A stretch of 9,217 bases of DNA from Microcaldota archaeon (GTDB lineage Archaea; Micrarchaeota; Micrarchaeia; Anstonellales; J096): the NCBI GenBank assembly GCA_026396375.1, contig JAPLWW010000109.1, positions 1 to 9,217 of the forward strand. The letters run 5' to 3'. The notes under the pieces were generated by a model, which saw only the letters and a program-made list of their open reading frames with translations, was not told the DNA's origin and made no database searches. Below, one piece after another: positions 1 to 5,347 of the stretch. Made by a program: the position numbers and the translations under genes. Each line of letters begins with the position of its first letter. Position 1 is the stretch's first letter.

Positions 1-164
1 TATGCAATGTAAGGTCCCATTTGACTGAAACAGGGAAAGCCTACATCATTCTCAGCTCCAACAACGAAAAGACCGAAAGCTACCTGGGCAAAATGGGAAA
101 ATACGCGATACTGGAAAAGGAAAAATACTTTTTTGAGGAGCTGTTTCTGGTGCAGTTCAGATAA
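1..164 (+). CDS. C-terminal fragment of a HemK/PrmC-like (archaeal Mtq2-like) methyltransferase, 5' truncated by window edge
   Basis: Reading from base 3, an open frame encodes about 53 residues and ends with TAA at 162-164. The visible segment contains LTETGKAYIILSS, then KYAILEKEKYFFEELFLV. This resembles the last beta strands of the HemK-type Rossmann methyltransferase fold in archaea, where a G-x-A/I-Y-hydrophobic-SS strand is followed by a K-x-x-FFE-x-L segment near the end. Members of that family methylate the glutamine of the GGQ motif in release factor 1, or are annotated as putative protein methylases. The catalytic NPPY motif would lie upstream, outside the window, so the assignment rests only on the C-terminal pattern. 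The last 8 nt overlap the 3' end of the convergent marC-like gene. Another class I methyltransferase is possible. Confidence 0.55.
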   Translation, partial: CNVRSHLTETGKAYIILSSNNEKTESYLGKMGKYAILEKEKYFFEELFLVQFR

Positions 165-726
165 GCAGGGCCTGGATCCCCTTGGCTATCATCTCTATCC
201 CTATCGCAGTCAGGAATAAACCGAAAATCTTTGAGACTATGCTTATTGCCCTGGCATTGACCTTCCTGATCATCGCTGCGGTGCAGAGGAAAACAATCCC
301 TATGACCATGAACGTTGCAGTTATGTTCGCAACAAGGTCAATCGCCCCTATCTCATAGCTTTTCAGTATTATGAATGATATTGTCGCAGGTCCGGTCAGC
401 ATAGGGCTTGCTATCAATGATATGTATCCGTCCATTTCGTTTGCGTTTTTGCCGTATTCCTCATTCAGCCTCACGGTGTCTATCCCAAGAAGCACAAGGA
501 TTATGCCTCCAGCTATCATCAAAGAGTTTAAGCTGATCCCGAACATCGCGAAAAACAGGGGGCCAACAAAAACAAACAGTATCGCAATCGCGAACGCTAT
601 GATCACGGAATATATGGCTATTTTTTTGACATCCATCCTTTTCCTGTATGCCCCCATCAGCATCGGGAACGATGACAATGGATTTATCAGTATGAACAAT
701 TGCACGATCAGTGCAGGGATAAGCAT
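157..726 (-). CDS. MarC-family integral membrane protein
   Basis: The 189-residue product is almost wholly hydrophobic, with about six predicted transmembrane segments, typical of the MarC/UPF0056 family (usually about 190-220 residues). Family-like motifs include LINPLSSFP near residues 13-21, a glycine-rich AGGIILVLLGID stretch near 72-83, and the half-repeat motif SPMLTGPATIS near 107-117. The central RLNEEYGKNANEMDG loop is the main hydrophilic part. MarC proteins sit in the cytoplasmic membrane; their substrate is unknown, and an early link to multiple antibiotic resistance in E. coli was not upheld. The ATG at 726 lies about 26 nt downstream of a TATA-like box, which favours a leaderless transcript from this start. 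The stop is buried in the tail of the convergent methyltransferase gene. Confidence 0.88.
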   Translation of the reverse strand: MLIPALIVQLFILINPLSSFPMLMGAYRKRMDVKKIAIYSVIIAFAIAILFVFVGPLFFAMFGISLNSLMIAGGIILVLLGIDTVRLNEEYGKNANEMDGYISLIASPMLTGPATISFIILKSYEIGAIDLVANITATFMVIGIVFLCTAAMIRKVNARAISIVSKIFGLFLTAIGIEMIAKGIQALLI

Positions 727-747
727 GACCTAATATCATAATCAACG

Positions 748-758
748 CTTTAAAAATC
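748..758 (-). promoter_or_regulatory. TATA-like box for the marC-like gene
   Basis: On the minus strand this reads GATTTTTAAAG. Its centre is about 26 nt upstream of the ATG at 726, the spacing expected when transcription starts at the start codon. It overlaps the stop codon region of the upstream gene (760-762), so marC can be transcribed independently of it. Confidence 0.5.
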
Positions 759-759
759 T

Positions 760-1584
760 TTATCCGATGCCGAAGAATTTAGTCAGCCTGTCCTTTCCGC
801 TTTTGCTCGAGTATATGAATATCCCCATCTTTTCCGCCGATTTTCCTGCCTTTGAGATCTTTTCAACTATCCCTTCCCTGCCATCCTGCTTAAGAGTCAT
901 CTTCTTTATGAACTGCGCGCCTTCCTTCATTATGAGCAGATAGATGTCGCAGGAGAGAGGATACATCATGTTTTCGTCCTTTACCAGGCTGTCTATCATG
1001 CCGCCTATCCTCTCCTTCTTGTTTTCCCCCTCCATATCCATCATTTTTCCGGAAAGGGAGTCCAGTATCTCGTCTTCGTCATAAAGCGCAAACTCGATCC
1101 TCTCCCTCAAGTCCTCTTTTGAGTCTATCTCGCTTATGTTTCCCTCCTTGAACTCCTTCTCATTGATGACCATGCTTTTCTCAACTATCGGGCATATCGC
1201 CTTTGCGATCTTTATGTTGTCTGAGATGCATATTATGGACTCCATCTCCATTTCCTTCTCGATATTTTCTATGCTGATGTCCTCGCTCTTGCTGTCTATT
1301 ATGAAGAAGCCGTCTCCCTCCTCATATACGCTTCCGAACCTGGAAAGGGATTTCTTCATGCCCTCGGAGAATTTCAACATCTTTTCCTCGCTGTTGCTGA
1401 CATTTATTATTTCCAGCTCGTTTTGGTTCTTGAGGTTCATTATGTTTTTCGCGCCTTTTCCTATGTTCATGGTTTCCATGATGTTTCCGTTCTCATCTGC
1501 GAATATGATGGGCCTGTCGCTCTTCACCTTCAGCATCTGGGAAATGGGATTCTTTATGAAAACTCCAACATACATAACTAGCAT
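760..1584 (-). CDS. Unrecognised methionine-rich acidic protein
   Basis: This encodes about 274 residues from the ATG at 1584; an ATG at 1575 and a TTG at 1599 are in-frame alternatives. I do not recognise a family. The first ten residues are hydrophobic (MLVMYVGVFI), and the remainder is soluble, charged and predicted mixed alpha/beta. I count 20 methionines in 274 residues (about 7%), three cysteines and no tryptophan. A helical acidic stretch (IENIEKEMEMES) lies near the middle, and the last third contains the strand-like SCDIYLLIMKEG followed by a basic C-terminus ending in FFGIG. Codon use looks like that of its neighbours, with no sign of recent transfer. It is divergent from rnp4 across a few tens of bases, and marC lies just downstream with its own box. 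Function unknown. Confidence 0.75.
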   Translation of the reverse strand: MLVMYVGVFIKNPISQMLKVKSDRPIIFADENGNIMETMNIGKGAKNIMNLKNQNELEIINVSNSEEKMLKFSEGMKKSLSRFGSVYEEGDGFFIIDSKSEDISIENIEKEMEMESIICISDNIKIAKAICPIVEKSMVINEKEFKEGNISEIDSKEDLRERIEFALYDEDEILDSLSGKMMDMEGENKKERIGGMIDSLVKDENMMYPLSCDIYLLIMKEGAQFIKKMTLKQDGREGIVEKISKAGKSAEKMGIFIYSSKSGKDRLTKFFGIG

Positions 1585-1598
1585 TATTGCATGAAACA

Positions 1599-1608
1599 AT
1601 TAAAAATT
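1599..1608. promoter_or_regulatory. Shared TATA-like element between the Met-rich gene and rnp4
   Basis: The only AT-rich box in this divergent junction reads ATTAAAAATT on the plus strand. Its centre is about 27 nt upstream of the ATG at 1630, so it fits a leaderless rnp4 transcript. Read on the other strand (AATTTTTAAT), it lies about 20 and 29 nt from the minus-strand ATGs at 1584 and 1575. One near-symmetrical element may therefore serve both directions. Position and composition are the only evidence. Confidence 0.4.
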
Positions 1609-1629
1609 CATAACATGCTTCTATTCTTG

Positions 1630-1929
1630 ATGGGAAGCCTGAGGGATGATATAGCCAGGGAAAGGATTTCGATATTGCTGGATCTAGCCAGTGAAATGTG
1701 GGGCAAGGACCAGAGCCTTTCAAGGAAGTATGTCAAAAGGGCCTTTGACATAAAGAAAAAATTCAGGGTAAGGATAAGCAGGGAGGAGAAATTCAGCTTC
1801 TGCAGGAAATGCCTTTCTCCTTTGATTCCAGGAAAGACAGTCTCAATTGCATTTGACAGGCGCAACAAAAGGGTTGTTTATAGTTGCAAAATATGTAATA
1901 ACCAGTCTGCATTCAAGTATAAGGATTAA
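1630..1929 (+). CDS. rnp4: RNase P protein component 4 (Rpp21/Rpr2 family)
   Basis: This encodes about 99 residues from the chosen start. The product matches the archaeal Rnp4 layout. Two helices carry the ARERISILLDLA and RKYVKRAFDI-like segments, followed by a basic linker with RVRISREEK and a C4 zinc ribbon. In the chosen frame the cysteines are at about residues 58, 61, 86 and 89 (FCRKC and CKIC). Rnp4 pairs with Rnp1 (the Rpp29 homologue) on the specificity domain of RNase P RNA and helps 5' maturation of pre-tRNA. An in-frame ATG at 1591 would add 13 hydrophobic residues unlike the basic N-termini usual in the family. The ATG at 1630 has a TATA-like box 27 nt upstream, so I prefer it. 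The stop lies inside the promoter of the following prenyl synthase gene, and a tRNA gene follows that. Confidence 0.88.
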   Translation: MGSLRDDIARERISILLDLASEMWGKDQSLSRKYVKRAFDIKKKFRVRISREEKFSFCRKCLSPLIPGKTVSIAFDRRNKRVVYSCKICNNQSAFKYKD

Positions 1930-1932
1930 AAA
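1923..1932 (+). promoter_or_regulatory. TATA-like box for the prenyl synthase gene
   Basis: GATTAAAAAC overlaps the rnp4 stop codon. Its centre is about 27 nt upstream of the ATG at 1955. This fits a leaderless start there and argues against longer in-frame extensions that would begin inside rnp4. Confidence 0.45.
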
Positions 1933-1954
1933 CCATAGTTCCTTCATTAAGGGC

Positions 1955-2962
1955 ATGGATATAGGAAAGGCATTTGAAAAAGAGATAAAGGACGTTGACA
2001 ATACCATAGAGGAAATACTGCCAAAGGAGCCCAAGGAGGCCTATGGCATGCTATATGAGTATATCATGAGAGGGGGAAAGAGGATAAGGCCGGCAATCCT
2101 TCTCACTGTGCTGCAGTCCATTGAGGAAGATGCAAAGAAGAGGGAGGATATATACAAAAGAACGCTCCTTCCATGCTCTTTGCTTGAATGCTTCCACGCA
2201 TTTACGCTGATACATGACGATATTGAGGATGGTTCCGTACTGAGGAGGGGAAAGCCGACCCTGCATGTCACCCATGGAATGCCGGTTGCCCTCAATTCAG
2301 GGGACAGCCTTTACACCTTCATCTGGAGGAAGTTATTGGACATCAACTTTGAGCATGAGAAGAAATTGGCCATGCTGAAAGCCATGGGAGACACCTTCAG
2401 GGAAGTTGTCGAGGGGCAGGCCTATGACCTTTGGTGGGAAAAGCACGAGCTTTTCGACCAGAATGAGCAGGACTATTTCATGATGGTCAGCAAGAAGACA
2501 GGGGCCCTTATAGGGATTTCCGCGGCAATCCCCTCGATAATACTTGACAAGCCATCCCTTTTCTCCCCGCTTTATGCGTTCGGGAAATCCATAGGCATAG
2601 CGTTCCAGATACAGGATGACATCCTAAACCTTGTCGGCGAGGAGGAAAAATACAAGAAAACCATAGGGGATGACATAACCGAGGGAAAAAGGACCCTCAT
2701 GGTCATCCATGCGATTTCCGCGCTTGGCAACCCTGATGCGGAGAGGCTCAAGCAGATCCTGAGGATGCACACCACCGACAATTCGCTTGTGGCAGAGGCA
2801 ATAAATCTCATGAAGAAATCCGATTCAATAAATTATTCCCAGAAAGTGGCCTCAAAGCTTGTCGAAAAGGAAAAGAACGAGATTGCGTCGCTTCTTCCCC
2901 AGAATGAGTTCTCAAGGAAGATGATAGAGCTTTCCAACTTCATCGTCAACAGGGAAATGTAG
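1955..2962 (+). CDS. idsA: Short-chain isoprenyl (probably geranylgeranyl/farnesyl) diphosphate synthase
   Basis: The 335-residue trans-prenyltransferase of the polyprenyl synthetase family adds isopentenyl diphosphate to allylic diphosphates. In archaea this supplies C20 chains for ether lipids. Visible motifs are GGKRIRP at 40-46 (substrate diphosphate binding), the first aspartate-rich motif DDIED at 88-92 followed by LRRGKPTLH, KTGALIG near 181-187, and the second motif FQIQDDILN at 218-225 followed by GDDITEGKRTL. The residue five positions before the first Asp is Phe83, and Phe80 lies at -8. Bulky residues there are known to restrict chain length, so a C15-C20 product is likely. The second motif ends in Asn rather than Asp, as in several eukaryotic enzymes. 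The start follows a TATA box at 27 nt; a frame extending back to 1847 overlaps rnp4 and is not credible. Confidence 0.93.
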   Translation: MDIGKAFEKEIKDVDNTIEEILPKEPKEAYGMLYEYIMRGGKRIRPAILLTVLQSIEEDAKKREDIYKRTLLPCSLLECFHAFTLIHDDIEDGSVLRRGKPTLHVTHGMPVALNSGDSLYTFIWRKLLDINFEHEKKLAMLKAMGDTFREVVEGQAYDLWWEKHELFDQNEQDYFMMVSKKTGALIGISAAIPSIILDKPSLFSPLYAFGKSIGIAFQIQDDILNLVGEEEKYKKTIGDDITEGKRTLMVIHAISALGNPDAERLKQILRMHTTDNSLVAEAINLMKKSDSINYSQKVASKLVEKEKNEIASLLPQNEFSRKMIELSNFIVNREM

Positions 2963-2986
2963 GCCGTAAAACCCGGTTGGGAAAAG

Positions 2987-2998
2987 CCTTTTAAAAGG
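2987..2998 (+). promoter_or_regulatory. Promoter box of the tRNA-Lys gene
   Basis: A perfect 12-bp palindrome, CCTTTTAAAAGG, lies about 32 nt before the mature tRNA 5' end. This fits transcription starting a few bases upstream, with RNase P removing a short leader. Confidence 0.5.
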
Positions 2999-3024
2999 TT
3001 GGCTGGATTTTATTTTCACTATAT

Positions 3025-3099
3025 GGGCCCGTAGCTCAGCCTGGCTAGAGCACTCGACTCTTAATCGAGGTGTCGGGGGTTCAAATCCCCCCGGGCCCG
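3025..3099 (+). tRNA. tRNA-Lys, anticodon CTT
   Basis: A full cloverleaf can be folded by eye. The acceptor stem GGGCCCG (3025-3031) pairs with CGGGCCC (3092-3098), with discriminator G at 3099. The D stem GCTC pairs with GAGC (3034-3037/3048-3051). The anticodon stem CTCGA pairs with TCGAG around the loop CTCTTAA, which puts the anticodon CTT at 3060-3062. The T stem is five G-C pairs around TTCAAAT. It decodes AAG. No CCA is encoded (CTC follows the discriminator), so the end must be added by CCA-adding enzyme. No intron is visible. The GC-rich acceptor and T stems look stabilised. Confidence 0.97.
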
Positions 3100-3100
3100 C

Positions 3101-3118
3101 TCTATTTTTTATTTTTTC
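3101..3118 (+). terminator. Oligo-T terminator after tRNA-Lys
   Basis: Directly after the tRNA the plus strand reads TCTATTTTTTATTTTTTC, two runs of six T separated by one A. Oligo-T tracts are the usual archaeal termination signal. The tract runs into the 3' end of the convergent gene, whose stop is at 3109-3111. Confidence 0.65.
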
Positions 3119-3717
3119 AGCAGGTTCCTGCACGCCTTCTCAAGAAGGGGCACAAGGCTGATGTTCTCGCTTTTCAGCTCTTCCTGCCTCTTCACCAATA
3201 TGGATGCATCGATATCCATGACATTTGGGCCCAGCATTATCGGCTCCTTTGCCTCGCTGTCCTCAAGGTTCCCTGAAGTGTAGCTCAGCACTATCGCCCT
3301 TTCGGGGTAATGGTTGAATATGCCTATCCTCTCGTCATTATGGATTGCAATCGTGCTCATTGGCCTTTTCGGGCCCTTCCTCACTGTGAATGCTCCGTCG
3401 CTTTCCTCCTTCCATGCCTCAAAAAAGGGATTTCCCCAAAGGACCTGGTAGTATTCCGTGTAGTTTGCCCTATGGGGGATTATCTTGGTATAATAATCGC
3501 CAATTTCCATGTAAGGAATTATGAAGATGTTGAAGTTCCTGGAATTATAGGATATTGTTGTTACAGAATAGGCCTGCTTCTTTATCCCTATGGCATCCTT
3601 GATATGCCTCCCCCAGACTTCGCCTACGCTGTAATTCCTTATGTCCTTTACCAGCTTTCCGTCCATGAAGGCGAAATTTCCGCTTATCTCAAGGCGGGGA
3701 TTCTCTATCAGGAGCAA
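3109..3717 (-). CDS. Unrecognised 202-residue protein, last gene of the triple-HTH cluster
   Basis: I do not recognise this family. The frame gives up to 202 residues rich in aromatic amino acids in its first half (IIPYMEIGDYY, ANYTEYYQVLWGNPFFEAW near 67-102). Strand-like stretches such as STIAIHND (121-128) and RAIVLSY (140-146) follow, and the C-terminus is a charged helix ending in two lysines. No signal peptide or clear membrane span is seen, so it is probably cytoplasmic. The start is uncertain. TTG at 3717 lies one base after the upstream stop, which suggests coupling by reinitiation; ATT at 3723 is also possible, and the first in-frame ATG is at 3666 (residue 18). It follows the coiled-coil gene without a gap and probably shares its mRNA. 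A link to RNA, DNA or envelope work cannot be read from the sequence. Confidence 0.72.
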   Translation of the reverse strand: MLLIENPRLEISGNFAFMDGKLVKDIRNYSVGEVWGRHIKDAIGIKKQAYSVTTISYNSRNFNIFIIPYMEIGDYYTKIIPHRANYTEYYQVLWGNPFFEAWKEESDGAFTVRKGPKRPMSTIAIHNDERIGIFNHYPERAIVLSYTSGNLEDSEAKEPIMLGPNVMDIDASILVKRQEELKSENISLVPLLEKACRNLLKK

Positions 3718-3718
3718 T

Positions 3719-4102
3719 TCAATCAGCCTTGAACTTGTTGATATGGTCCTTGCTCTTTATTTCCCTCTTCACCTTCGAAAGCAATGCAAACAGAAGGATG
3801 CTTGCAGCCTCTCCCGCCTCCTTCATCCTTTCCATCTTATTGACCTTCTCGTCCAATTTTTCAAGGAAGCTGCTCAGCTCCCTGTGGAACCTGCTTTTCT
3901 CAAAATTTGGGTTTTCCTTGATATATTCCCTGTTTATCTGCTTGACAAACCCGATCTGCTTCTCTATTCTTTTGACTTCCTCGCCGAACTGTTGGTTGTT
4001 TCCCTTTATTATCTCAAGGGCTTCCTCCACCTTGGGCATCAGGACATTCCATTCCAGATCTGCTAGCCTTTCGACTTCGCTTTCACTCTTTTTGTCAAGC
4101 AT
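3719..4102 (-). CDS. Small predicted coiled-coil protein
   Basis: The 127-residue product is almost entirely charged helix. Heptad-like runs occur at about 22-66 (PKVEEALEIIKG, EEVKRIEKQIGFVKQI) and 70-95 (RELSSFLEKLDEKVNKMERM). A short hydrophobic helix follows near 99-109 (AASILLFALLS), then a basic tail (KVKREIKSKDHINKFK). The hydrophobic run is short for a membrane span and could instead be a packing helix. The ATG at 4102 has an AT-rich box 26 nt upstream, inside the 40-bp gap after the HTH gene, so it may have its own promoter as well as read-through. The next gene begins one or two bases after its stop. No family is recognised; a scaffold or dimerisation role is inference from shape only. 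Confidence 0.72.
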   Translation of the reverse strand: MLDKKSESEVERLADLEWNVLMPKVEEALEIIKGNNQQFGEEVKRIEKQIGFVKQINREYIKENPNFEKSRFHRELSSFLEKLDEKVNKMERMKEAGEAASILLFALLSKVKREIKSKDHINKFKAD

Positions 4103-4121
4103 AAGAAAATTAAGGGAAAAA

Positions 4122-4133
4122 TATAATAAAAAT
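4122..4133 (-). promoter_or_regulatory. TATA-like box for the coiled-coil gene
   Basis: Minus-strand ATTTTTATTATA lies between the HTH gene stop (4143) and the ATG at 4102. Its centre is about 26 nt from that ATG, fitting a leaderless internal promoter in the cluster. Confidence 0.4.
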
Positions 4134-4142
4134 CTTTGCTTT

Positions 4143-4739
4143 TTACAGCTTCTTCTCCTTTTCGATCACGTCATTGAGGATTTCGTTGTGGATGAACCTC
4201 TTTCCCCCTATCTTTATGAACGGGATCCTTCCCCTATCTAATCTCCTCTCGAACGTGTTCTTCCTTATCTTTATTCCGCTGTCGTGCATTCCCTTTATCG
4301 CTTCAGCAACGCTGTAATAGTTGTTGCTTACATGGATAAGCCCGTCAATCGCGTCCTTGGGAATGAACCTCCTGAAGCCGACTTTTATTGAGGGAATGAC
4401 CTTCTTCTCTATCCTTCCGACAAATGCCCTGAATTCAATGGTGGGCTCATGCCTCTTATACTCATTGAATGCTTCCCTGATATTATAAAAATTTCCCTTT
4501 GTCGCAACCAATTCATCCAAAAATTGCATCGGAATATACCTTTTCTTCCCGAATTTATATGATGGAATCGCGCCCCTCTCGACCCTTCCCCCCTTGGCTA
4601 TCCTGCTTACAGATGAGATGATGCTTGAGAGCTTGGTCGCCTTTTCGTTATACATCTTTTCAGAGTCGAGGTTGTTATACTTGTCAACCCATTCATCTGA
4701 AATCACCCTATCAATCACGATAGTTTTTCGCCTTCCCAT
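4143..4739 (-). CDS. DNA-binding protein with three tandem excisionase/MerR-like HTH units
   Basis: The 198-residue product contains three copies of a motif of the form (basic-R/K)-x-IP-x-x-K-x-G-x-(K/R)-R-(F/Y)-I-(P/H), at residues 57-70, 114-127 and 171-184. The spacing between copies is exactly 57 residues each time. The second and third are preceded by a helix of the type YYSVAEAIKGM or NFYNIREAFNE. This is the layout of excisionase-type winged HTH domains: a helix with an E-A pair, then a recognition helix ending in R-x-G-x-IP, then the wing K-x-G-x-R-x-IP. All three units keep their basic residues, so each could touch DNA. The first 40 residues are a charged leader. A GTG at 4748 is in frame, but AGGTGG at 4745-4750 sits correctly for the ATG at 4739. 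It heads a cluster with two unrecognised genes and may regulate it or the divergent gene. The assignment is by pattern. Confidence 0.82.
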   Translation of the reverse strand: MGRRKTIVIDRVISDEWVDKYNNLDSEKMYNEKATKLSSIISSVSRIAKGGRVERGAIPSYKFGKKRYIPMQFLDELVATKGNFYNIREAFNEYKRHEPTIEFRAFVGRIEKKVIPSIKVGFRRFIPKDAIDGLIHVSNNYYSVAEAIKGMHDSGIKIRKNTFERRLDRGRIPFIKIGGKRFIHNEILNDVIEKEKKL

Positions 4740-4744
4740 CAATT

Positions 4745-4750
4745 CCACCT
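4745..4750 (-). promoter_or_regulatory. Shine-Dalgarno site deciding the start of the triple-HTH gene
   Basis: Minus-strand AGGTGG ends 5 nt before the ATG at 4739 and overlaps the alternative GTG codon at 4748. It therefore supports the ATG as the real start. Confidence 0.6.
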
Positions 4751-4767
4751 TTTAACCGGTCTAATAC

Positions 4768-4795
4768 TATTTATATAACGATTATTTTTAAAGGT
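4768..4795 (-). promoter_or_regulatory. Promoter region of the triple-HTH gene
   Basis: Two TATA-like boxes read on the minus strand: TTTAAAAATAAT (about 4783-4794) and TTATATAAAT (about 4769-4778). The upstream one would give a leader of about 24 nt that includes the ribosome binding site. The closer one would give a very short leader. Confidence 0.4.
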
Positions 4796-4853
4796 TTCCG
4801 TATTTCTCGCTTATTACAACATTCACCAAACGGTATTTCGATATATTTCCGGG

Positions 4854-4862
4854 TTTTTTAAA
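4854..4862 (+). promoter_or_regulatory. TATA-like box for the membrane-anchored beta-sandwich gene
   Basis: TTTTTTAAA has its centre about 27-28 nt before the ATG at 4886, again fitting a leaderless start. The 146-bp stretch 4740-4885 holds the divergent promoters of both genes and nothing that looks coding. Confidence 0.45.
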
Positions 4863-4885
4863 CTCTTCTTTATAAAAGGCACCGT

Positions 4886-5347
4886 ATGGATTTTCCATCA
4901 GGCAATGCCATCAGGCTTTATGGGACGTATATCCTCTTCATATTTGCCGTCTTAGGAGTAATTCTCCTGTCAAACATGGATTCTTCCGGTGAATCAGTTT
5001 CCGGCCCAATGAATTTTTCTGGAAAAAATAATTCCCCGAATACCGGAGATTATTTAACAATGACAGTTTTCATAAGGGACATAATCTGCTCAAATGACTC
5101 GGGAAAAATCGTGATCCAGTCCTGGGATTACAACGATTATCCGTTGCCCGGCGTTTCATTGGAGATATCCGGCATGGGGAATTTCGCTACATCTGATGAC
5201 GGCACACAAACAATAGAAGATTTGGATAACGGAACCTATCATGTTTCTGCGTCAAAGAAAGGGTATGTGCAAAAATCCTTTGACTTTACAATATCATGCC
5301 CTGCAAAAAGGATAATTATCATGCCTTCAGCAAATAACATTACCTGA
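4886..5347 (+). CDS. Membrane-anchored protein with a small carboxypeptidase-regulatory-like beta-sandwich
   Basis: The 153-residue product has a short basic N-terminus, then one hydrophobic span at about 12-29 (YGTYILFIFAVLGVILLS). A polar Ser/Asn/Gly-rich linker follows to about 55, and then a compact domain at about 73-145. The domain has the pattern VxIxSWDYNDYPLPGVSLEIS, then TSDDGTQTIEDLDNGTYHVSASKKGY. This PLPGV...DG...L-x-x-G-x-Y-x-x-x-x-x-x-GY pattern is characteristic of carboxypeptidase regulatory-like or PEGA-like beta-sandwich domains used as surface adhesion or protein-contact modules. Cys68 and Cys138 bracket the domain and could form a disulfide outside the cell. The likely topology is anchor in the membrane, domain outside. 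Its last 8 nt overlap the 3' end of nurA. The partner is unknown. Confidence 0.78.
   Translation: MDFPSGNAIRLYGTYILFIFAVLGVILLSNMDSSGESVSGPMNFSGKNNSPNTGDYLTMTVFIRDIICSNDSGKIVIQSWDYNDYPLPGVSLEISGMGNFATSDDGTQTIEDLDNGTYHVSASKKGYVQKSFDFTISCPAKRIIIMPSANNIT

Noticed and set aside
1136..1594. 152-residue plus-strand frame opposite the Met-rich gene
   Set aside because: Its apparent hydrophobic, Met/Phe/Ser-rich sequence is what the antisense of Lys/Glu/Met-rich codons gives. The minus-strand frame is longer and runs to normal boundaries.
1847..1954. In-frame N-terminal extension of the prenyl synthase
   Set aside because: It would overlap most of the rnp4 zinc-ribbon coding sequence in another frame, has no family counterpart, and the ATG at 1955 has a well-placed TATA box and a normal family N-terminus.
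3025..3118. tRNA-Lys as an integration site with an attachment repeat
   Set aside because: No second copy of the tRNA 3' end and no integrase is visible in the window; only sequence beyond the window could revive the idea.
3310..4241. Plus-strand open frames of 140-170 residues opposite the triple-HTH cluster
   Set aside because: They lack starts with signals, show low-complexity Leu/Ser/Phe content typical of antisense to charged helical genes, and overlap one another.
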